Shown: positions 26,791 through 36,133, numbered from the stretch's first letter. The stretch is DNA of 64,000 bases from JBHJGO01 sp050331715 (GCA_050331715.1 JBHJGO010000009.1:1-64000), one strand, 5' to 3'. The notes: generated by a model not told the origin, from the letters alone. A program made the numbers and translations.

Positions 26791-27372
26791 ATGTCCTATC
26801 GATACATTCTGTTCTATAAACCCTACGATGTTTTGAGCCAGTTTACGTCTGACAACAACCGACAAACGTTAAGGGATTATATTGCAATTCCCGATGTTTA
26901 TCCGGTGGGACGGCTGGATCGAGATAGTGAGGGATTGATACTGCTGACCAATCATGGACGGGTACAACATCGCCTCAGCCATCCCAAGTTCGAGCATTCC
27001 CGCACCTACTGGGTTCAGGTGGAACGGGTTCCAGACGAGTCTAGCCTGGATCGACTCCGACAGGGGATTGAGATCAAAGATTACAAAACTCGGCCTGCAA
27101 TGGTTCATCAACTGACGGAAGAACCTCAACTCCCGCCCCGCGATCCGCCAATTCGTTTTCGTAAAACAGTGCCAACGGCCTGGCTAGAGATGACTCTGAC
27201 AGAAGGGAAGAACCGTCAGGTGCGCCGCATGACAGCAACGATTGGATTTCCTACATTGCGTTTGATTCGGGTGGCCATTGCTCATCTGAAACTCACAGGA
27301 TTAGAACCTGGACAATGGCGGGACTTGACGCCTGGGGAGGTTCAGCAACTTTCAACGTTGACAGCTCACTAA
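26791..27372 (+). CDS. 23S rRNA pseudouridine synthase, RluE-like
   Basis: 193 aa, RsuA/RluE family without an N-terminal S4 domain. Opens with YILFYKPYDVLSQF. The catalytic Asp is in PVGRLDRDSEGLILLTNHG (about residues 36-54), and the C-terminal motif is GKNRQVRRMTATIGFPTLRL. The length and lack of S4 fit RluE, which modifies the peptidyl-transferase region of 23S rRNA; assignment to that exact site is by family. Divergent from wecB with an 11-bp gap. Confidence 0.88.
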   Translation: MSYRYILFYKPYDVLSQFTSDNNRQTLRDYIAIPDVYPVGRLDRDSEGLILLTNHGRVQHRLSHPKFEHSRTYWVQVERVPDESSLDRLRQGIEIKDYKTRPAMVHQLTEEPQLPPRDPPIRFRKTVPTAWLEMTLTEGKNRQVRRMTATIGFPTLRLIRVAIAHLKLTGLEPGQWRDLTPGEVQQLSTLTAH

Positions 27373-27416
27373 TCTCGGAAAATCCTGGCATCAGGAGGAC
27401 TATATCGAAAACAAGG

Positions 27417-27629
27417 CTAACCTCCCCCAACAATTGTTACAATCTCCAAATTGTCACCGGATTGAATTTCTGTCTTTTCCCAGAACTGACGGTGGAGAAT
27501 TTCGCCATTGTATTCCACTGCTACCAATTGAGGACTTACCCCAATATACTCTAGGAATTGGGGCAGATTTAAGGCTTCCGGACACGTCCGAACCTCACCA
27601 TTAACTTTTAGTTGGACGGATTGACTCAT
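27417..27629 (-). CDS. thiS: Sulfur carrier protein ThiS
   Basis: 70 aa ubiquitin-fold protein that carries sulfur as a C-terminal thiocarboxylate for thiamine thiazole synthesis. Key sign is the C-terminal TIVGGG with the essential di-glycine. Begins MSQSVQLKVNGE; VAVEYNGEILHRQFW is the conserved central part. It starts one base after the LOG gene stop, so the two are translated from one message. No thiazole synthase gene (thiG) is adjacent. Confidence 0.88.
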   Translation of the reverse strand: MSQSVQLKVNGEVRTCPEALNLPQFLEYIGVSPQLVAVEYNGEILHRQFWEKTEIQSGDNLEIVTIVGGG

Positions 27630-27630
27630 A

Positions 27631-28698
27631 CTACTTTTGTTCTGGGTGTTCCGTAGCAGAGCAAGCTTTGCCCATTTTATTAATCATGCCAATCATTTGA
27701 TTGAGTCGGCCCAGATCCCGTTGATAAAAATGTAAAGATAATCGCGGCAGGTGTTCTGTCTCGTCTCCCAGTTCTTCGGGCAATGCTTTTGTGGTCTCGA
27801 TCCGTCCTTGAACCAAAATATTGGAAAACTCACGATTCAAGGTTTCAATGTCAGCCGGACTCAGTTCAGACTTGAGCCGAATAATCAAGCGCTCTTTCAC
27901 GTAACGGCTGGAGTGATAGACCCGATAAAACTCTGCAATCACCTGCCAGGCCGTCTCAATACTGTCCGTAATAGTATAGATGCTGACATCTTCCGGTGAA
28001 ATAAGACCCCGACGAAGCAACTGCTTTTCAACAAAGGCCTGCCAATCGTACCAATAGTCTCCACCTGGCTTGTCGACTAAAACCAGCGGTGCAGGCCCAA
28101 ACTTCCCGGTTTGAACCAGGGTTAGACATTCAAAGGTTTCATCGAGCGTCCCAAATCCTCCTGGAAACATCGCTAGAGCATCGCTCTCCCGCAGGAAGAA
28201 CAATTTTCGGGTGAAGAAGTACTTGAAATTAACCAGCTTGTGATCGCCTTCGATATACTGGTTAGAACTTTGCTCAAAGGGAAGCTGGATATTGAGGCCG
28301 AACGAGCATTCTGCACCAGCCCCCTGATTTCCTGCTTCCATAATGCCACCCCCCGCTCCAGTGAGCACCATAAAGCCCCGCTGACTGACATGACGAGCAA
28401 AGTCAGCCGCCATCTGATACTCCGTCGCCCCGGAGGAAGTACGGGCCGAACCAAAGATACAAATTTTACGGACATGACGGTAGGGATAAAAAACCTGAAA
28501 CCCCCGCTCCATATCTAAGAGCGAAGCTGAAAGAATCTTCCAATCTAGAGTCTCAAGCTCCTCGCCTACCATCCGTATCAAACTCAGCAGCGATCGCGCA
28601 ATCCATTTCTCATGCTTCGACTGAGGCAACTGATGGACGATGCGGATCAATTCTGCCTGGAGCCATGCAACCGAATACCCGGCCTCTGAAAAATCCAT
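27631..28698 (-). CDS. LOG family protein (TIGR00730-like)
   Basis: 355 aa, longer than the usual 190-aa LOG enzymes. The core has ICIFGSARTSSG, LTGAGGGIMEAGNQGA and MFPGGFGTLDETFE (PGGxGTxxE), the nucleotide-binding motif of LOG phosphoribohydrolases that release cytokinin-type bases. Long N- and C-terminal helical extensions flank it, as in the larger bacterial subgroup whose substrate is not established. It heads a pair with thiS. Confidence 0.88.
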   Translation of the reverse strand: MDFSEAGYSVAWLQAELIRIVHQLPQSKHEKWIARSLLSLIRMVGEELETLDWKILSASLLDMERGFQVFYPYRHVRKICIFGSARTSSGATEYQMAADFARHVSQRGFMVLTGAGGGIMEAGNQGAGAECSFGLNIQLPFEQSSNQYIEGDHKLVNFKYFFTRKLFFLRESDALAMFPGGFGTLDETFECLTLVQTGKFGPAPLVLVDKPGGDYWYDWQAFVEKQLLRRGLISPEDVSIYTITDSIETAWQVIAEFYRVYHSSRYVKERLIIRLKSELSPADIETLNREFSNILVQGRIETTKALPEELGDETEHLPRLSLHFYQRDLGRLNQMIGMINKMGKACSATEHPEQK

Positions 28699-28851
28699 AA
28701 ACTAAAAACTACAAGATAGCCTCAGATCGGTAGACCTAAGATGTAGCAACAGAGACAGTAGAAATAAACCATACCTAGAGCCTAGCCAATGTAACCGATT
28801 GACTAGGGCGTAGGACGTAATCAATCAACTAGCAATAACCAAAAGGTAGGT

Positions 28852-29169
28852 CTAGAGATGCTTCTCTAGCGCATTCGCTAAAGTTGTCTTGGGAACAGCA
28901 CCAACGACCATATCTACACGCTGACCTCCCTTGAAAATCATCAGGGTTGGAATACTGCGAATTCCATACTCCTGAGCAACTTGTGCGTTTTCATCCGTAT
29001 TCAGCTTAACAACCTTAACTTTCCCGTCATACTGCTCAGCAATTTCTTCAACAACCGGTGCAACCATACGGCAGGGGCCACACCAGGGAGCCCAGAAATC
29101 CACCAGAACGGGAAGCTCACTTTCAAGAACTTCCTGCTGGAAGGTTGAATCCGTTACTTGTTCGGCCAT
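28852..29169 (-). CDS. trxA: Thioredoxin
   Basis: 105 aa from the ATG at 29169 (MAEQVTDSTF). Active site WCGPC with Cys30 and Cys33, preceded by VLVDFWAP, and cis-Pro in IRSIPTLMIFKGG. It is the general m-type disulfide reductant. Yfr1 is encoded about 120 bp upstream on the same strand, a classic cyanobacterial arrangement. Confidence 0.97.
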   Translation of the reverse strand: MAEQVTDSTFQQEVLESELPVLVDFWAPWCGPCRMVAPVVEEIAEQYDGKVKVVKLNTDENAQVAQEYGIRSIPTLMIFKGGQRVDMVVGAVPKTTLANALEKHL

Positions 29170-29286
29170 CCCTTGCAATCCTTAATACAGCACTTTAGTC
29201 ATACCATAGTTTACGCAGAAGACGAACCCATTGGCTACCCTAAAGTAGATGTACACAATATTCACGCAACAATTGAGTCCATGAAT

Positions 29287-29357
29287 TAAGAAACCGCCCG
29301 AACGTATTCAGGCGGAGTGTGGTGTGAGGAGTGAACGGAAACATACGTCTCCGCTGA
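29287..29357 (-). ncRNA. yfr1: Small regulatory RNA Yfr1
   Basis: Minus-strand RNA with the Yfr1 layout. A 5' hairpin (29336-29353, 7-bp stem, GTAT loop) is followed by the single-stranded motif ACTCCTCACACCAC (29319-29332), which is the ultra-conserved Yfr1 core. A 3' terminator hairpin (29294-29315, 9 pairs with one G-T) and a TTTCTT tail close it. Yfr1 pairs with mRNAs, including porin mRNAs in Prochlorococcus. Typical position is between guaB and trxA; trxA is present here but guaB is not. The exact ends are estimated. Confidence 0.9.
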
Positions 29358-29711
29358 TCCTATTCTGACATTTCCCAAGCAATTATTCCACCAGTTGCAC
29401 CGAATAGGTACGGCAACCTGGTGAACTTTGTCAAGTTGTCCCCAGCAACCTTTATCTCAACTCCCTCAATCGATAACTTTTTATTAATCGTCCCACAATT
29501 CGTTAATTGCCCCAGAGGCAAGGCCCAGGTTCAGCGGTTCAGGTCGGTTTTGATCCAGCGTCAGATCCAAAGGCCCAACCTCCATAACCTGAAAACCAAT
29601 GACCAATAACCCATAACTAAAAACCATGCTAATGCGATAATTGCGATAATATAGTTGCCAGGTGGCTTTGGCCGCACAGTCTGGGTAATAGTTGGCTTGA
29701 GTAGGAGAAAC
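29358..29711. other. Intergenic region between yfr1 and ndhL
   Basis: Holds the Yfr1 promoter (minus strand; TAGGAT is a weak -10 close to the 5' end) and the ndhL promoter (plus). TTGACAAAG on the minus strand near 29430 is a good -35-like hexamer without a clear -10. No further gene is visible. Confidence 0.4.
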
Positions 29712-29927
29712 ATGCTAATCACTTTGGGACTCTACGTTGCACTTGCGGGTGCTTACCTGTTGGTCATTCCGGCGGCTCTCTACGCTTACATGAACAGCCG
29801 TTGGTATGTTGCTAGCTCCGTTGAGCGATTCTTGATGTATTTTATGGTGTTCTTTTTCCTGCCAGGCCTGATTGTACTGGCTCCTATTGTCAATTTCCGT
29901 CCTCAACCCCGCCAAATTGAGAATTAG
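29712..29927 (+). CDS. ndhL: NAD(P)H-quinone oxidoreductase subunit L
   Basis: 71 aa membrane subunit of the thylakoid NDH-1 complex, which runs cyclic electron flow, respiration and CO2 uptake. Two hydrophobic helices: LITLGLYVALAGAYLLVIPA and FLMYFMVFFFLPGLIVLAPI, joined by the polar MNSRWYVASSVER. The ATG lies 5 bp after GGAG. First gene of the conserved ndhL-DUF3007-trpA cluster; the next start is 19 bp downstream. Confidence 0.93.
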   Translation: MLITLGLYVALAGAYLLVIPAALYAYMNSRWYVASSVERFLMYFMVFFFLPGLIVLAPIVNFRPQPRQIEN

Positions 29928-29946
29928 TTGAGATTCATCAGCACCG

Positions 29947-30255
29947 ATGCGACGAATTGATGTCATTGGCATTAGTCTGGGAATTTTTGCAGCAGGGGGG
30001 GTTTTCTACCTGCTGTTTAAAGCACTGGGTCTAGAGGCAACGCAGGCTGGAATTTGGAGTCAGGTAGGTTTAGTGGCCGTGGTTATTGGTTGGCTGTTTA
30101 CCTACGTCTTTCGAGCTGTCACCCGCACCATGACCTACAACCAACAGTTGCAAGATTACGAAGATGCAGTCTTGCAAAAGCGGCTAGAAGCAATGACCCC
30201 AGAACAACTCGCCCAACTTCAGGCCGATATCGAACAGGAAAAACAACAGCAATGA
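29947..30255 (+). CDS. DUF3007 family membrane protein
   Basis: 102 aa. Two membrane helices (residues about 6-26 and 36-56) are followed by a cytosolic charged tail with a coiled-coil look (QQLQDYEDAVLQKRLEAM, then TPEQLAQLQADIEQEK). Sits between ndhL and trpA as in many cyanobacteria; function not known. A link to NDH-1 is suggested only by position. Confidence 0.88.
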   Translation: MRRIDVIGISLGIFAAGGVFYLLFKALGLEATQAGIWSQVGLVAVVIGWLFTYVFRAVTRTMTYNQQLQDYEDAVLQKRLEAMTPEQLAQLQADIEQEKQQQ

Positions 30256-30264
30256 CAATTGTCC

Positions 30265-31059
30265 ATGAAATCTGTTTCTGAATCTTTTGCTTCACTTCGC
30301 GTCCGTTCTGAATGTGGTCTAATTCCATTCATTACAGCGGGAGATCCCGATTTGGCCACAACAGCAAAAGCGCTACAAATTTTGGATCAAAACGGTGCAG
30401 ATTTAATTGAATTGGGTGTTCCCTATGCCGACCCCCTAGCTGACGGCCCAGTAATCCAGGCAGCGGCCACCCGCGCATTACAACGAGGTACGACCCTGGA
30501 TCAGGTCTTGGAAATGCTCCAGGAAATTAGCCCAGGGCTGCATGCACCCATTATTCTCTTCACCTACTACAACCCCATTTTGTATCTGGGTGTGCGGCAA
30601 TTTTTAGAAAAAATTCACGCCGCCGGAGCCAGAGGTTTGGTGATTCCCGATCTCCCCCTTGAAGAAGCCGGGTCAGTGCTTCAGACTTGTCAAGACGTAG
30701 GCATTGAATTAACGCTCCTGGTTGCGCCCACCAGTCCGAAGGAACGGATGATCGAAATTGCTAAGCAGTCCCAGGGCTTTATTTATCTGGTCAGCGTCAC
30801 AGGAGTAACTGGAGTGCGATCGCAGCTTCAGACCAGAGTTCAGACGATTCTAGAGCAGATGCAGAGCCTCACGGATAAGCCCATGGGTGTCGGCTTTGGC
30901 ATTTCCCAACCGCAGCAAGCGCAACAGGTCAAAAGTTGGGGAGCGGATGCAGTGATTGTCGGGAGTGCATTTGTGAAGCGGTTAGCAGCACCAACTCCGG
31001 AAGAGGGGTTAGCCGAAATTGCTCGGTTTTGCCAGAGTTTGAAAACGGCTATCCGATAA
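30265..31059 (+). CDS. trpA: Tryptophan synthase alpha chain
   Basis: Cleaves indole-3-glycerol phosphate to indole and glyceraldehyde-3-phosphate. 264 aa from the ATG at 30265. Catalytic Glu and Asp are in ADLIELGVPYADPLADGP, with IPFITAGDPD before it. VSVTGVTG and GVGFGIS bind the phosphate. TIM-barrel length is normal. The start is 9 bp after the DUF3007 stop, so it is the end of the ndhL operon. No hairpin terminator is obvious, only a T-run at 31064. Confidence 0.95.
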   Translation: MKSVSESFASLRVRSECGLIPFITAGDPDLATTAKALQILDQNGADLIELGVPYADPLADGPVIQAAATRALQRGTTLDQVLEMLQEISPGLHAPIILFTYYNPILYLGVRQFLEKIHAAGARGLVIPDLPLEEAGSVLQTCQDVGIELTLLVAPTSPKERMIEIAKQSQGFIYLVSVTGVTGVRSQLQTRVQTILEQMQSLTDKPMGVGFGISQPQQAQQVKSWGADAVIVGSAFVKRLAAPTPEEGLAEIARFCQSLKTAIR

Positions 31060-31345
31060 TGCTTTTTTTAACCGGCTGAGAAATCTATCCTTCAGTTATA
31101 CTGAAATTTATCTAACCGCTAGTAGATCTTAAATATACTGTTCAGGGAGTTCCACCAAAACTGCTTTTGCTGAGGGTGCGACCTGGCTGAGGTGCTGAAG
31201 AGAGGCTTTGCATTGCTGGCCTTTTCAGTCGGATCAATCGTTAAAACCAGCAATTATGTCAAGTTATTAACCGGACTTGATAAAGTCACAAGGGTGCCTC
31301 GATTGATCGGTTAATATATTTAGAAAGATGGGGGAGTCACAATAA

Positions 31346-32929
31346 ATGCAGCAACCAACTATCCTTAGTGTCGATGATGAAATTTTCCTCCTGGACAGCT
31401 TGAGGGAAACGTTGCGACGAAATTTCGGGCAGAATTATTCGATTGAAATTGCGGAAACCGCAGAGGAAGCACTCGATATTTTTGAGGATTTACAGGAAGA
31501 AGGTGTAGATATTCCTCTGATTATTGCCGATCAAATCATGCCTGGAATGAAAGGAGTAGATTTTTTAGTCAATATCCATACTCAGTCCCCACAAACGCTG
31601 CAAATTATGCTAACAGGTCAAGCCAGTGTGGAGGATGTTGGCAAAGCCATTAACTCTGCAAATTTGTTCCATTACATTGGCAAGCCTTGGACAGAGGAAA
31701 ATTTGGTTACGGTTGTACAAAATGCGCTGCAAAACTATATTCGAGCCCAGGAATTAGCAGATGAGAATCAAGTCCTGCACTATCTCAATATTGATTTGGA
31801 GCAACAATTAGCCGCTCAGAATATCGAACTACAGACTGCTCAACGGATTGCTAAGTTAGCCCGTCAAGCCAAAAGTAACTTTTTAACCCTGATCAGTCAC
31901 GAGCTTCGTACACCTCTCAATTCAATCCTGGGTTTTAGCCAGGTTCTTCTGTCTGAGTCCGAATTTAGCACTGAACAAAAGCAATTTATCCAGGATATTC
32001 AGAGCAGTGGAGAGCAACTCCTGACCCTGGTTAATGATCTACTGATGTTGACTCAACCGGAAACCCAATCATCGCTGCAATCAGGTTCCCCCTGTGATCT
32101 GGCCCAATGTCTAGATCTGATTCAGGAAATTTTACAGTTTAGGGCAGAGCGGCGCGGACTAGATTTCCAGGTTGAGATAGCATCGAACCTGCCTAAATCC
32201 ATTTGGATCCAGGAAGATCGGTTGAGATATGTCATCCTGCAACTTGTTGGCAGTGTCGTACAACTTACTCAGGGAAATTCTGTTGCGTTAAAAATTAGTC
32301 AGCGATCCTTGCACCTTGGTGCTTTTCAGGATCATAGCAGTGATGTCAACCATCTAGTTTTTGTGATCGAAGCCGATGGTTCACAAATTTTATCTGAGGT
32401 ATTGGAAGACACTCTGAAGCCAGAACGTCTCAGCCAGACGAAATACTCTATTGATGGCAATGCCACAGGTTTGCTGATTAGCTATGATTTGATTCGGCTT
32501 ATGGGTGGAGAATTGGTCATTAATTCCGAAGCCAGCAGTGGAACGGTTCTCTGCTTTGAGATTCCAGTGCAAGTCATTTCTAGCGCTCCCCCAGCCTTAA
32601 ACCAGCCATCCAACGCCTCACAATCGGCAACGACGAAAATTGAAATAACGGAAGTTAAAGCGACGGATTCTTCCCCCAACCTACCCCCTGTCTATTCGGC
32701 TGAAATGCTGATTCAACAATATCAACCTGGCCTTGCTACGATGTCCAGCGATTGGTATCAGCAACTATATGAAGGAGCAAGGCAATGCAGCGAACCGCTA
32801 CTTGAGGCCGTCATTCAGCAACTTCCCCCCAAGCACAGCCAACTCGCCAATACCCTCACTCATCTCGTCAAAAGCTACCGCTTCGATCTAATCATGCAAC
32901 TCACTACTCTAATAACCAATAACCAATAA
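31346..32929 (+). CDS. Response regulator fused to degenerate histidine kinase
   Basis: 527 aa. N-terminal receiver: SVDDEIFLLDSL, phospho-acceptor Asp62 in IIADQIMPGMKG, Thr in IMLTGQ and Lys in IGKPW. A coiled coil (about 140-175) leads to a HisKA dimerisation domain with His185 in ISHELRTPLNSILGFSQVLL. The ATPase-like domain is poor: at the N-box position it reads ILQLVGSVVQLTQGN, without the usual Asn; D-x-G-x-G is replaced by EADGSQ, and the G2 loop by GNATGLLISYDLI. Autophosphorylation is therefore doubtful. A tail of about 125 residues (helical) follows. No membrane segments or sensor domain, so it may be a phosphotransfer or scaffolding node. Confidence 0.85.
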   Translation: MQQPTILSVDDEIFLLDSLRETLRRNFGQNYSIEIAETAEEALDIFEDLQEEGVDIPLIIADQIMPGMKGVDFLVNIHTQSPQTLQIMLTGQASVEDVGKAINSANLFHYIGKPWTEENLVTVVQNALQNYIRAQELADENQVLHYLNIDLEQQLAAQNIELQTAQRIAKLARQAKSNFLTLISHELRTPLNSILGFSQVLLSESEFSTEQKQFIQDIQSSGEQLLTLVNDLLMLTQPETQSSLQSGSPCDLAQCLDLIQEILQFRAERRGLDFQVEIASNLPKSIWIQEDRLRYVILQLVGSVVQLTQGNSVALKISQRSLHLGAFQDHSSDVNHLVFVIEADGSQILSEVLEDTLKPERLSQTKYSIDGNATGLLISYDLIRLMGGELVINSEASSGTVLCFEIPVQVISSAPPALNQPSNASQSATTKIEITEVKATDSSPNLPPVYSAEMLIQQYQPGLATMSSDWYQQLYEGARQCSEPLLEAVIQQLPPKHSQLANTLTHLVKSYRFDLIMQLTTLITNNQ

Positions 32930-33796
32930 CTATTTCTCGCTCGACCCCTTGGGTATCGGAGCAGGTCGGTTGTACGGCAGAGGAATATACTGCACCGTTG
33001 GTCGGCCTCCACTCGGCTGTGGATAGAGCTCCATCAGATAATAAATCATCTTGGGTAAGCTCAATGTGATCGGTAAGCCCATCTCAGCCACCTCTTCTGA
33101 GGTAATTGGACAATCGTGGGTGATTTGACCTGTTGTCAAAGTCTGAATCACATTGTCAATTTTGTCGGGGGCAATTTTTTGTTGGGGAATATTGTCTTCT
33201 AGCAATGTTCTCACGAACCGCTGTACTTGACGAATCGCCTTGCGCGAGATGTCGGCCATGATCAGCGTTTGGTCATCGATATCCCCCACTGGCTTATCTT
33301 CAACTACCTTGAGAATACTTGCCGCTGGGAAGTTACCCAGTTGAGGATCAACAGGCCCTAGCACAGCATTTTCATCCATGACGATTTCATCGGCCGCTAA
33401 GGCCAGCATTGTGCCGCCGCTCATGGCGTAATGGGGAACGAAAACAGTTACTTTTGCTTGATGACGGACAAGGGCGCGGGCAATCTGCTCCGTTGCGAGT
33501 ACCAATCCACCTGGCGTATGCAAAACCAGATCAATCGGAACATCTGGTGGTGTCAGGCGAATCGCTCGGAGTACCTGTTCAGAATCTTCAATACTGATGT
33601 AGCGAGACAGGGGGATACCAAATAAATTAATCGATTCCTGACGATGAATTAGGAGAATCACCCGACTTTTGTTTTGACGCTCAAGTTGTTGAATCGCTTG
33701 AACTCGACGAGATTCTATTTTGCGCTTCTGCAGGATAGGTTGAACGGAAATAATCAGGATCAAAACCCCAATCACATCCAATAAGCTAAATGTCAT
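32930..33796 (-). CDS. SDH-family membrane-anchored serine protease (Clp-like fold)
   Basis: 288 aa from the ATG at 33796. Residues 4-22 are one membrane segment (LLDVIGVLILIISVQPIL). The soluble part follows the serine dehydrogenase proteinase (SDH/DUF114) pattern: DLVLHTPGGLVLATEQIA, then VPHYAMSGGTMLALAADEIV with the probable nucleophile Ser, then ENAVLGPVDPQLG. A Ser/Lys-type dyad is likely. Role in membrane protein quality control is by analogy. Its stop abuts that of the kinase gene (convergent, no gap). Confidence 0.88.
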   Translation of the reverse strand: MTFSLLDVIGVLILIISVQPILQKRKIESRRVQAIQQLERQNKSRVILLIHRQESINLFGIPLSRYISIEDSEQVLRAIRLTPPDVPIDLVLHTPGGLVLATEQIARALVRHQAKVTVFVPHYAMSGGTMLALAADEIVMDENAVLGPVDPQLGNFPAASILKVVEDKPVGDIDDQTLIMADISRKAIRQVQRFVRTLLEDNIPQQKIAPDKIDNVIQTLTTGQITHDCPITSEEVAEMGLPITLSLPKMIYYLMELYPQPSGGRPTVQYIPLPYNRPAPIPKGSSEK

Positions 33797-33877
33797 AATG
33801 GCTTTCCATAACAAGGCGTCCCTATTTTGGCATTGAAGCTCAGCAAATCGCAAAGGGACAGAGGTGTTATAGAGTTG

Positions 33878-34420
33878 CTATGACGCTATGATTTGTTTTT
33901 GGTATTCCGCCTCAGTTATCAAGTGACAAGGACTTTCCACTCGGTCTAGAAATACAATCCCATCCAAATGATCCAGTTCGTGCTGGAAAATTCGGGCCAC
34001 AAAGTCTGTTAATCCCTGGTGTTGTAGGTCTCCAAACCGATCAACATACTCGACCTCAAGGCTGCGGTAGCGGGAAACCAATCCCCGAATCCCTGGAACG
34101 CTGAGGCAACCTTCCCATCCTTCGACCTTGTCCTGCGAGTGACGAAGGATGCGGGGATTGATCATCGCAATTGGTGGCAGGGTGGGAGCATGGGGATAAC
34201 GTAGGGTGGGGCGGGAGGCAACGATGAATAGGCGATCACTGCAAGAAACTTGGGGTGCAGCAATTCCCACGCCATTGGCAGATTGAGCCGTTTCAATCAA
34301 ATCATCGATTAAAGTCTGAACAGCAGGAGACAGGACACTCATCACTGAGCGAGCTTGCCTTCGGAGAATTTGAGCCCCAATCGCAGCGTCAAAACGAGCG
34401 ACATCTAAAACTCTAGCCAT
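33878..34420 (-). CDS. def: Peptide deformylase
   Basis: Removes the N-formyl group from nascent proteins. 180 aa. All three motifs are present: GVGIAAPQ, EGCLSVPG and the metal-binding QHELDHLDG (about residue 145). The metal ligands are the Cys of EGCLS and the two His of HELDH. It stands alone, 81 bp upstream of the SDH-type protease on the same strand. Confidence 0.96.
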   Translation of the reverse strand: MARVLDVARFDAAIGAQILRRQARSVMSVLSPAVQTLIDDLIETAQSANGVGIAAPQVSCSDRLFIVASRPTLRYPHAPTLPPIAMINPRILRHSQDKVEGWEGCLSVPGIRGLVSRYRSLEVEYVDRFGDLQHQGLTDFVARIFQHELDHLDGIVFLDRVESPCHLITEAEYQKQIIAS

Positions 34421-34591
34421 GGCTCAGATCCTCTACTGCAACTTTTCTGAAATTCACTTTCTTGGTCATTGACCCTATCAAAAACAATATATTTTCAGAA
34501 TAATCACAAATCATGAGAGCTTTCTGAATAGGAGCTGGATATCGGTTGAGAGTTGGATGAACACCGATAGATCAAAATTGCCTAAGCAACA

Positions 34592-35986
34592 TCAGTCTGC
34601 AACAAACTTGAAGGGAGGCCAGGTCACTTCATTACCCGTCTCTAGGCCAACGGTTGCAATAAACTGTTCGTCAAGATCTCCGGAGACCCTGGCAAAGAGA
34701 TAGGAGTACTCATCTTTGGGACTCAGATTCTCTTCAACCAAAATGTCATCGGCATCGCTAATCCGCAGCATCAAGTTTTGGGATAGATCAACTCCTGTGG
34801 GACAACCCACAACTAAAATTAATGTCCAGCCGGGTTGCTCAATGGAAGGCGTGGCCCACGTCATCGCACAGAGCCTGAGGGCGACATTGTCGAGCTGAAA
34901 ATCCTGATAGGCCATCGAGGTTTGATCTGGAATGTCCTCGCCCTGTTCTTGCAAGCTCTGAATCACCTCAGCATATTCCCCAGCTAGTCGTAGTGCTGAA
35001 CCAGAGCGCAGAGCGGTCGCAGGCATGACATCTGGCAGGAGTTGCCAGGAGAGTTGAGTTGCCACTTCATCTAATCCCTGTTGTAACCAGCGAGCAACAT
35101 TGATGGCAGGCTGAGTCAAGAGATTGAGCAAATCTGACAGATGCTTCACCCGTTTCGGATCGGGTTGCTGTTGATTGCCTGCTGAGGTGGCATAAATCCA
35201 GCGTAAGAGTTGCGGTTGAGCCAGAACAACCTCAGCCTGCTGCCAGGTTAAGATTTGCCAGAGCGGTGGCATTCCTGTCCCAGCTTGAGCCTGAAGCAGA
35301 CGGGGCAGCGTATTAACCAGTTCAGACTTTTGTCCAGACAGTAGCGTCTTTCGATTCGGTGCCGCAGGTAATGGCATAGTAGCAGCATCCAGACAGCACA
35401 AATGCAGTAACAGTCGATCAGTCTCCGCATCAAACCAGTTTAGTGGCACTAAATACGTCCAGTCCGCTTGAGGAATAAGGGGATTGCTGGATTGATATTG
35501 ACACCAATCTTGATAGGAAAAGAAACCATACAACGCCGTGGCTTCAACCTCTTCTTGAACCCCAACTAAAACATAGTACTGAGCGGCATACTCTGGTAAG
35601 TCAAAGATAGCGCGGGGCAGTGCAATAACTTCATCCACTGTCTTTGTCATTGCCACAAGACAGACACTAAATTCTCCCACTGTTAGATGACAAACTGCAT
35701 CAATCTCAGCGGCAACTTCTGGTTTGGTCAAAGAGCACTGACTGCTTTGGACATCTAGGTTGTTGTCTCGACTTTCCAACCAGTTTTTAAATCCAGAGAG
35801 CGCTAGGGCATTGAGATAAACTTGCCAGCGTTTTTGATGATGATGAATGGGTTGGCTGAGTTGGGCGGCGACTTGGAGCTGACCTGGTTGGAGTAATTGT
35901 GTTTGGTCAAGCGTTAAATGACCGGGAGCAGGGGCATAGGCCGCAAAATCAAACTCTGTTTCTGGTGTGTGAGGAAAGTCAAACAT
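34592..35986 (-). CDS. DUF1822 family protein
   Basis: 464 aa cytosolic protein of a cyanobacteria-specific family. The N-terminus FAAYAPAPGHLTLDQTQLLQ is followed by RWQVYLNALALSGFKNWLES, a typical start for DUF1822. The middle has a run of Trp- and Gln-rich segments. The C-terminus DDILVEENLSPKDEYSYLFA then FIATVGLETGNEVTWPPF is also characteristic. It lies 147 bp downstream of the sigma-like gene on the same strand, a common pairing. Function unknown; involvement with the sigma factor is inferred. Confidence 0.85.
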   Translation of the reverse strand: MFDFPHTPETEFDFAAYAPAPGHLTLDQTQLLQPGQLQVAAQLSQPIHHHQKRWQVYLNALALSGFKNWLESRDNNLDVQSSQCSLTKPEVAAEIDAVCHLTVGEFSVCLVAMTKTVDEVIALPRAIFDLPEYAAQYYVLVGVQEEVEATALYGFFSYQDWCQYQSSNPLIPQADWTYLVPLNWFDAETDRLLLHLCCLDAATMPLPAAPNRKTLLSGQKSELVNTLPRLLQAQAGTGMPPLWQILTWQQAEVVLAQPQLLRWIYATSAGNQQQPDPKRVKHLSDLLNLLTQPAINVARWLQQGLDEVATQLSWQLLPDVMPATALRSGSALRLAGEYAEVIQSLQEQGEDIPDQTSMAYQDFQLDNVALRLCAMTWATPSIEQPGWTLILVVGCPTGVDLSQNLMLRISDADDILVEENLSPKDEYSYLFARVSGDLDEQFIATVGLETGNEVTWPPFKFVAD

Positions 35987-36133
35987 TTTATCAGCTCCTA
36001 TAATTTAGAATTGCTGTCGATTGCGATTGAATCGTTATCAACGTTGTCATCAGGAATTTAGGTTTTGTACTCAAGAATAGGATTTCAAATCTATAGAGAT
36101 TACGGAAGAACTAAATACATTAGCGTGAGGCAC

